Part shown: positions 21,829 through 26,231 of the stretch, piece by piece | Numbering within the stretch: the stretch's first letter is position 1 | How the letters are laid out: the number at the start of each line of letters is the position of its first letter | From: JABWAJ01 sp046153985 | GTDB lineage: Bacteria > Bacteroidota > Bacteroidia > Chitinophagales > Saprospiraceae | Assembly: GCA_046153985.1 (NCBI GenBank) | Contig: JBJXFD010000090.1 | Location: forward strand, 1-26,231 | Reading direction: 5' to 3' | DNA: 26,231 bases | Made by a program: the position numbers and the translations under genes | Notes under the pieces: model-generated | Told to the model about the DNA's origin: nothing | Database searches by the model: none | The model's input: only the letters and a program-made list of their open reading frames with translations

Positions 21829-23159
21829 TAAACAACCTTGGTAATTCCGGGCACCGCACAAGCATACATCCCATCCGCTCCAGGCAACAATTTCGGGTTA
21901 GCGTTCCAATCCAATTTTTCCGGCATCAGGTTAATTTTAGAATTGAGCGCCGCATCCCACTCGATAAGTTGGCCGGAGTAGGTGGCCATGCGGCCCATGA
22001 TGGCGGTTAGCGTACTTTTGGCCGCGTTTTCTGCGTCGGCAAATTTGTACTCTGATTTTGCAATGGCCTCGAACAACTCGTCGTGCTCATTCTGGTAAGG
22101 ATCCGGATCGCCTTTGTCGTTATAATTCATCAGCGCATAACCGCTGCGGGTCTGGATGCGGCCCGGCCAGGGCGCTGTGCCGTTCGTGCCGTGAAAAGCT
22201 TCCGTCACGGATTCTTTTGTACCCGGAATCTGGCGGCACTGACTGAACATGCGCGAGCCGTCGGCGTATTCAAACTCCACGACGTGGTGGTCATAAATTT
22301 CACCGTATTCTTTGCCTACACGCACTTGACGCCCGCCACTGCCGTACGCGCGGATCGGATAGGCTTGCTTTACCCAATTGGAAACATCAATATTATGTAT
22401 GTGCTGCTCCACAATGTGATCACCGCAGAGCCAGTTGAAATAGTACCAGTTGGTCATTTGGTAGGCCATTTCTGTAGTGTCCGGTTTGCGTGGATTTACC
22501 CACAGCGCGCCCATGTTCCAGTAGACCCGTGAGGAGACGATGTCGCCAATGGCGCCGTTTTGAAGCATATCTACCCATTGGCGGTAGACTTTCTGGTAGT
22601 GGCGTTGCAAGCCTACCACGACGTTCAGTTTCTTTTGCTTCGCCATTTCGGCGGCTTCCAGCACTTTGCGGATGCCCGGCGCATCGGTGGCAACCGGTTT
22701 TTCCATAAAAACCTGCTTGCCCTGCGCAACGGCTTCGGCAAAATGATCCGGACGGAAGCCCGGCGGCGTGGCTAAGATGACCACATCAGCATGCGCGATG
22801 GCTTTTTTGTAAGCGTCAAAGCCAACATATTTGCGCTCTTCGGGCACGTCTACCCGGCTTTTGACGTTGCCTTCCACCCCAATGACGTCGGCAAGGTCGT
22901 CGGCAGTAATGCTTTTGTAAGCATCGTCGAGCCGGTGGCGGAAGGCATCGGCCATGGCCACCAATTTTACGTTTTGTTTCGTCAGCAGGGCTTGTACTGC
23001 CGCTCCGGTGCCCCGTCCGCCGCAGCCCACGAGGGCCACTTTGATGGCGTCGTCTGTAAAGCTGTTTGCCGCCTGCGCTAAGGAGAGGCCTCCAAGCATC
23101 ATGCCACCGGTTACAGCGGTGGACGTTTTGATGAATTCGCGTCTGGTTGTTTTACTCAT
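21828..23159 (-). CDS. Gfo/Idh/MocA-family oxidoreductase with TAT signal
   Basis: A 443-residue NAD(P)-dependent sugar or cyclitol oxidoreductase. It starts MSKTTRREFIKTS with a twin-arginine motif (Arg6-Arg7), then a hydrophobic stretch to about 30, so it is exported folded. The Rossmann part has VALVGCGGRGTGAA (about 41-54), VVILATPPGFRPDHFAEAV and VFMEKPVATDAPG, whose EKP holds the catalytic Lys. The C-terminal domain has GDHIVEQHIHNIDVSNW with the expected His and Asp. Similar proteins in Bacteroidota act on periplasmic sugars, and some are not true dehydrogenases. The substrate is unknown. The long in-frame extension upstream of 23159 is repeat sequence. Its stop overlaps the ATG of the ApbE gene. 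Confidence 0.93.
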   Translation of the reverse strand: MSKTTRREFIKTSTAVTGGMMLGGLSLAQAANSFTDDAIKVALVGCGGRGTGAAVQALLTKQNVKLVAMADAFRHRLDDAYKSITADDLADVIGVEGNVKSRVDVPEERKYVGFDAYKKAIAHADVVILATPPGFRPDHFAEAVAQGKQVFMEKPVATDAPGIRKVLEAAEMAKQKKLNVVVGLQRHYQKVYRQWVDMLQNGAIGDIVSSRVYWNMGALWVNPRKPDTTEMAYQMTNWYYFNWLCGDHIVEQHIHNIDVSNWVKQAYPIRAYGSGGRQVRVGKEYGEIYDHHVVEFEYADGSRMFSQCRQIPGTKESVTEAFHGTNGTAPWPGRIQTRSGYALMNYNDKGDPDPYQNEHDELFEAIAKSEYKFADAENAAKSTLTAIMGRMATYSGQLIEWDAALNSKINLMPEKLDWNANPKLLPGADGMYACAVPGITKVV

Positions 23160-23197
23160 CTGTGTATAGTTTATCGTTGTGATTGATGCATTCGTGT

Positions 23198-23281
23198 CGT
23201 TGTTCGTTGTCGGTTGAAAGTTGTTCGTTGGGCTTTTGAAATGAATGATGTTGATGGTTGTTCGTTGAAAGTTGTTCGTTG
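23198..23281. repeat. gttgttcgttg repeat upstream of the oxidoreductase gene
   Basis: gttgttcgttgtcggttgaa, gttgttcgttgggc, gttgttcgttgaaagttgtt and similar units fill this stretch. They match the left part of the array at 10158-10320, so this is another member of that repeat family. Confidence 0.7.
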
Positions 23282-23341
23282 AGTTTAGAATATGATCGTG
23301 TTCCCGTCCACCTTCCACCGTCTCCCGTCTACCGCCTCCTG

Positions 23342-24304
23342 TCAATCCCTAATGACTTGCTCAAAAAACCGATCCCTTTCCGCTTTGGAAACTTTTTTCG
23401 TTTCCCGTACAATTCGAAATCCGACAAACGGCGACTCCGGATTCCACCATTTGCTTTTGGGAATTTGAGGGTCGCGGGCTTGCCATTTCGGGTCGCTTTT
23501 GCGGCGGGCTGCGCTACGTAAGGCCGGAGCGTCGTCTTCAAAGCTGCCGCCTTTCAGGGTGCGCGAGTGTTTTTTGGTGGGTAAGATCAACGGGTTGACC
23601 GATGCCGTATCTAAGCGTTGAAAATAGTCCTCCACATAAAAATCGAGGCACCATTCCATCACATTGCCGTGCATATCGTACAACCCCCAGGGATTGGGCT
23701 TTTTCGTGCCGGTTTTTTGATAAGAACCGCTGCTGTTTTCAAAAAACCAGGCGTATTCCGGCGCTTTGGTGGCGTCGTCTCCCCAGGAATAAGCGGAATT
23801 TGTCCCGGCGCGGCAGGCGTATTCCCATTCTGCTTCTGTTGGCAAGCGATAAAAATCACCCGTTTTGTCAGACAACCACTGGCAATAGCGCAGGGCGGAC
23901 TGCTGGGTCATGGTCGTTGCCGGGAAACCGTCGGCTTTTCCCCGGCCATAGGTAAAATCGTAATAGGGTGGGGAAGGGCGTGCTACGGCGTCGGCTTTGA
24001 AATCCGGTGTAGCAGCCGTATCGGAGTCGAATTCTTTGAACTGAAAACAAAAAAACTCGTCGAAAGTCACCTCATGAACACTGATCCAAAAGCTGTTGAG
24101 TTCAACTTGATGCTGCCCTTCATTGGCCGCGCGTCCGGCTTCTGTTTCCGGGCTGCCCATCGAAAATGTTCCGCCGGGAAGCAGGGCCATTCGGAACAAT
24201 TGTTTGGTTCCGGGAATGGCAACAGTTTCGACTTTTGGCGCACCGGGTTGGGCACAAATTCCGGTTGAAAACAATAGCAAAGCCGCAAGAAACGAGTAGT
24301 TCAT
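23342..24304 (-). CDS. SUMF1/formylglycine-generating-enzyme-fold protein without the catalytic cysteines
   Basis: A 320-residue protein with a signal peptide (MNYSFLAALLLFSTGICAQ). It has the SUMF1 fold: LLPGGTFSMGSPETEAG (about 41-57), FWISVHEVTFDEF, FYRLPTEAEWEYACRAG, YDMHGNVMEWC and FVGFRIVRETKK. In true formylglycine-generating enzyme the C-terminal core has the active-site Cys after the GGS motif. Here that part reads LKGGSFEDDAPALRSAARR with no Cys, so sulfatase activation is unlikely. Secreted members of this fold in Bacteroidota can be structural, such as the GldJ/GldK group, or bind ligands. It is 182 bases upstream of the oxidoreductase gene. The stop is at 23342. Upstream codons fall in the MITE-like element. 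Confidence 0.9.
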   Translation of the reverse strand: MNYSFLAALLLFSTGICAQPGAPKVETVAIPGTKQLFRMALLPGGTFSMGSPETEAGRAANEGQHQVELNSFWISVHEVTFDEFFCFQFKEFDSDTAATPDFKADAVARPSPPYYDFTYGRGKADGFPATTMTQQSALRYCQWLSDKTGDFYRLPTEAEWEYACRAGTNSAYSWGDDATKAPEYAWFFENSSGSYQKTGTKKPNPWGLYDMHGNVMEWCLDFYVEDYFQRLDTASVNPLILPTKKHSRTLKGGSFEDDAPALRSAARRKSDPKWQARDPQIPKSKWWNPESPFVGFRIVRETKKVSKAERDRFFEQVIRD

Positions 24305-24307
24305 CTT

Positions 24308-24523
24308 AGTGTCAACATTAATTTTTATTCGGTGTCTGTTCTTTAGAGTTCGAGAGCAAGGCATGCGAGGGCCATTTCGGCTCCGCTCAATGTCCGTTTG
24401 GTTCGATTTCGCTCAACGAAGGGTTCTTGAGCCGGCGGCTGAGCGTAGTCGAAGTTAAGTCGAAATGAACGCAGCTAAGGTGACTGAGCGCAGTCGAAGC
24501 CTCGGACTATAAAGACAGACACT
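24308..24523. mobile_element. MITE-like element, copy 2
   Basis: About 216 bp and related to 11521-11697. Shared blocks are agtgtc at the left, ggtgtctg(c/t)tctttagagt then tcgagagcaaggc(g/a)tgcgag, gtcgaaatgaacgcagct, and cggactataaagacagacac at the right. The interior has several tccgctcaa/ttgagcg-type segments and is longer than in copy 1. No target duplication was seen. It starts 3 bases upstream of the SUMF1-fold gene's ATG, so that gene's promoter must be within or beyond the element. Confidence 0.65.
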
Positions 24524-24564
24524 AATCAAAGTCGCAGAAAGATAATGAGTTTGCCCGAAATCGG

Positions 24565-25437
24565 TCAAAAAGCAGCCTGCTTTCTGCGCAATTTGGCCCG
24601 TTCGGTGACAATTGTCCGGATGACCAGCATAGCAATAATGACCAATCCACCCACAATCGCCAGGTTGGCCGGGCGCTCGCCGTAACCGATGAATACCCAG
24701 ACCGGGTTTAAAATGGGTTCCAGCATAGCGATCAAGGCGCTTTCCACGGCTAAGGTGCGTTTTAGGCCATAAGTAAACAACAGATAACCCAACCCGATTT
24801 GGACAAATCCCAAAAACGTGATCATGCCCCATTGCGACAGGGTAGGAGGGGCCGATTCCAAAAACCAGGGCAGCCCCACCAGGGCCACCAGAATATTGCC
24901 CCAAAAGATCGAAACTTCCTGTTTGTCAGGGTGATTGAGGCGTTGGGTCAGCATAAAACCGGCCAGACAAATGCCAGAAATTAATGCCAGCAAGTTGCCG
25001 CCCATATTACCCATTTGCAGGTCGCCGACGAAGAAAAGGAGCATACCGGCGATGCAAACCAGGATAGTCAACACGTTGATGCGTTCTAATTTCAGGCGAA
25101 ACAGCAAGGGTTCCATCAGCAACACATAGATGGGGGCCGTGTATTGCAAAAAAATGGCATTGGCCGCTGTCGTGAGCTTCGTCGCCACCACAAAAGAGAC
25201 CAGCAAAGCCGTATAAAAAAGAACCGCAATGATCGTTTTGCGGTTGATGTCAAAAAGTTTGCGCCGGCAGATATAGCCAAACAAAACCGCAGCGATCGCC
25301 GAGCGGTAAAACAGGATGGTGAATGGATCGAAAGGCAGCAATTTGATGAAGAGTCCGCCGGTACTCCACAAAATCGCAGCAACCACCACCGCAAGAATGC
25401 CCGCCTGGTGGGAAGAGAGTCGTTTCAAAAAAGTCAT
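24565..25437 (-). CDS. EamA-family (DMT superfamily) transporter
   Basis: A 290-residue inner-membrane protein with ten predicted helices in two five-helix EamA repeats. Family features are AAILWSTGGLFIKLLPFDP in the first helix, FYRSAIAA, VATKLTTAANAIFLQYTAPI, the second-repeat FVQIGLGYLLFTYGLKRT and ALIAMLEPILNPVWVFIGYG. Members export amino acids, metabolites or drugs; the substrate cannot be read from sequence. The ATG at 25437 overlaps the stop of the glycosyltransferase gene by ATGA, so the genes form an operon with the glycosyltransferase first. The basic tail (RAKLRRKQAAF) is cytoplasmic. The TTG at 25446 is a less likely start. Confidence 0.92.
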   Translation of the reverse strand: MTFLKRLSSHQAGILAVVVAAILWSTGGLFIKLLPFDPFTILFYRSAIAAVLFGYICRRKLFDINRKTIIAVLFYTALLVSFVVATKLTTAANAIFLQYTAPIYVLLMEPLLFRLKLERINVLTILVCIAGMLLFFVGDLQMGNMGGNLLALISGICLAGFMLTQRLNHPDKQEVSIFWGNILVALVGLPWFLESAPPTLSQWGMITFLGFVQIGLGYLLFTYGLKRTLAVESALIAMLEPILNPVWVFIGYGERPANLAIVGGLVIIAMLVIRTIVTERAKLRRKQAAF

Positions 25438-26174
25438 GATGGCCAAGAATCGGGTTTTGAAAATTGTTTCCGGCGCAGCGCCCGCATGTCGGCGATGTAT
25501 TTTTTAGCCAGCGGAATCACCTGTACGCGACTGCTGCTGGTGTCGTCGGTCCAGGTAACGGGTAATTCAAATATTTTCAGGCCTTTCCACTCAGAAACAA
25601 CCAAAAGTTCTGTGGAAAAAAACCAGCCGTCGTTTTGGGCGCCCCCCTGGTAAAGCCCTTCATAAACGCTGCGTTTCAGGAATTTAAAACCGCACATGCC
25701 GTCTGAAAACCGGATGCCGAGGTAGATTTTTAGCAACAGGTTGAATACCCTGGACGCAATTTCCCGTTTCAGGGTTCTTCCGATGACTTTTGAACGCCGG
25801 TGCAGGCGGGTGGCATAAACGATGTCGTAGTTTTTGTGGGCGATGGCCTCGTAAGCTTCCAGAAAATGGGATAAATCGGTTGCCAAATCGAGGTCCATAT
25901 AGCCCACGATGTCGGCCTGCGATTGCCCCCAGGAAGTTTTTAGGGCTAAGCCAACGCCTTTTTTCGGCACTTTGAGGAAAGCAACTTCAGGAAATTCGGC
26001 CATCAAGTGATGACCGATTTCTGGCGTTTTGTCGGTTGAGCCATTATCGGCGATGACAATACGCCACTGGCCCGGCTCAGGAAAATGTCCTTTCAGAAAA
26101 GCATGCAGGATGCGCACATTTTGTGCAAGCGTCGCTTCTTCGTTCAAAACAGGAATCGTAACATCGAAAGTCAT
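25434..26174 (-). CDS. Family 2 glycosyltransferase, polyprenyl-phosphate type
   Basis: A 246-residue GT-A enzyme. The N-terminal nucleotide-sugar part has TIPVLNEEATL, IVIADNGSTDKTPE and VGYMDLDLATDLSHF, the last with the metal-binding DxD. Middle and C-terminal parts (ATRLHRRSKVIGRTLKREI, FSDGMCGFKFLKRSVYEGL, ELLVVSEWKGLKIFELPVTW) resemble dolichyl-phosphate beta-glucosyl/mannosyltransferases, which load sugar on a polyprenyl phosphate at the membrane. No C-terminal membrane helices are present, unlike the long GtrB type. The start MTFDVTIPVLN at 26174 is preferred over TTG at 26195. It probably feeds cell-surface glycan or protein glycosylation. It is the first gene of the pair with EamA. 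Confidence 0.9.
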   Translation of the reverse strand: MTFDVTIPVLNEEATLAQNVRILHAFLKGHFPEPGQWRIVIADNGSTDKTPEIGHHLMAEFPEVAFLKVPKKGVGLALKTSWGQSQADIVGYMDLDLATDLSHFLEAYEAIAHKNYDIVYATRLHRRSKVIGRTLKREIASRVFNLLLKIYLGIRFSDGMCGFKFLKRSVYEGLYQGGAQNDGWFFSTELLVVSEWKGLKIFELPVTWTDDTSSSRVQVIPLAKKYIADMRALRRKQFSKPDSWPS

Positions 26175-26192
26175 AGGCAACAGATTATCGCG

Positions 26193-26200
26193 CAAAAGTA
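26193..26200 (-). promoter_or_regulatory. Bacteroidota -7 box TACTTTTG upstream of the glycosyltransferase
   Basis: TACTTTTG on the minus strand fits TAnnTTTG and lies about 18 bases before the ATG at 26174, giving a very short leader. The -33 element is not clear. Confidence 0.4.
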
Positions 26201-26231
26201 TGGATTAGGGGCATCCTTTGTAGAATCAGCG

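Noticed and set aside
23160..23345. 62-residue extension of the Gfo/Idh/MocA protein
   Set aside because: It is repeat sequence upstream of a clear twin-arginine start (MSKTTRREF).

Overview
The window reads as a chromosomal segment of a Bacteroidota bacterium, probably from the Saprospiria (Haliscomenobacter/Lewinella type). The genus is a guess. The basis is: two-component sensors built from regulator propellers with LytS/LytTR output, WD40 proteins with Sec signals, TAT-type Gfo/Idh/MocA oxidoreductases, SUMF1-domain proteins, -7 boxes of the form TAnnTTTG, and intergenic DNA full of hairpins and short dispersed repeats. No rRNA, tRNA or CRISPR array was seen.

Layout. 1-281: a nested palindromic element. 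282-1470: an ISAs1-family insertion sequence with a frameshifted transposase, abutting the 3' end of a cation diffusion facilitator gene (minus, 1469-2443). 2607-6814: a tight plus-strand operon of YceI-like protein, large propeller histidine kinase and LytTR response regulator. 6815-7216: hairpins and short repeats, no gene. 7217-8797: secreted M28 peptidase (minus), divergent from a small outer-membrane-type protein (8987-9511). 9657-10175: ribH, followed by about 500 bp of ~100-bp-period repeats in both orientations. 10677-11522: metallo-beta-lactamase-fold hydrolase, whose stop codon lies at the edge of a MITE-like element. 11796-15351: a four-gene operon of ferritin-like protein, Cys-rich CX5C-repeat protein, DUF692/MNIO oxidase and DUF2063 partner. 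15471-17444: sialate O-acetylesterase (minus). 17709-20647: a membrane coiled-coil protein and a WD40 protein. 20707-24304: ApbE, a Gfo/Idh/MocA oxidoreductase and a SUMF1-domain protein (all minus), then a second MITE copy. 24565-26174: EamA transporter and GT2 glycosyltransferase (minus, overlapping by ATGA).

The strongest candidate for a little-described system is 11796-15351. It has the three elements of an MNIO-type peptide-modification (RiPP) cluster: a Cys-rich substrate, the multinuclear iron oxidase and its DUF2063 partner. It departs from the described copper-buffering clusters. The candidate substrate is 156 residues with five regular CX5C units and no signal peptide, it overlaps the oxidase gene by ATGA, and the first gene encodes a ferritin-like protein of the VioB/iminophenyl-pyruvate dimer synthase type. 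A good Bacteroidota promoter lies just upstream.

Many intergenic regions are occupied by repeats that touch gene ends. The IS supplies the stop of the CDF gene, a MITE supplies the stop of the hydrolase, the last codons of ribH are duplicated in the adjoining array, and a palindromic element is read in frame as part of the ApbE N-terminus.
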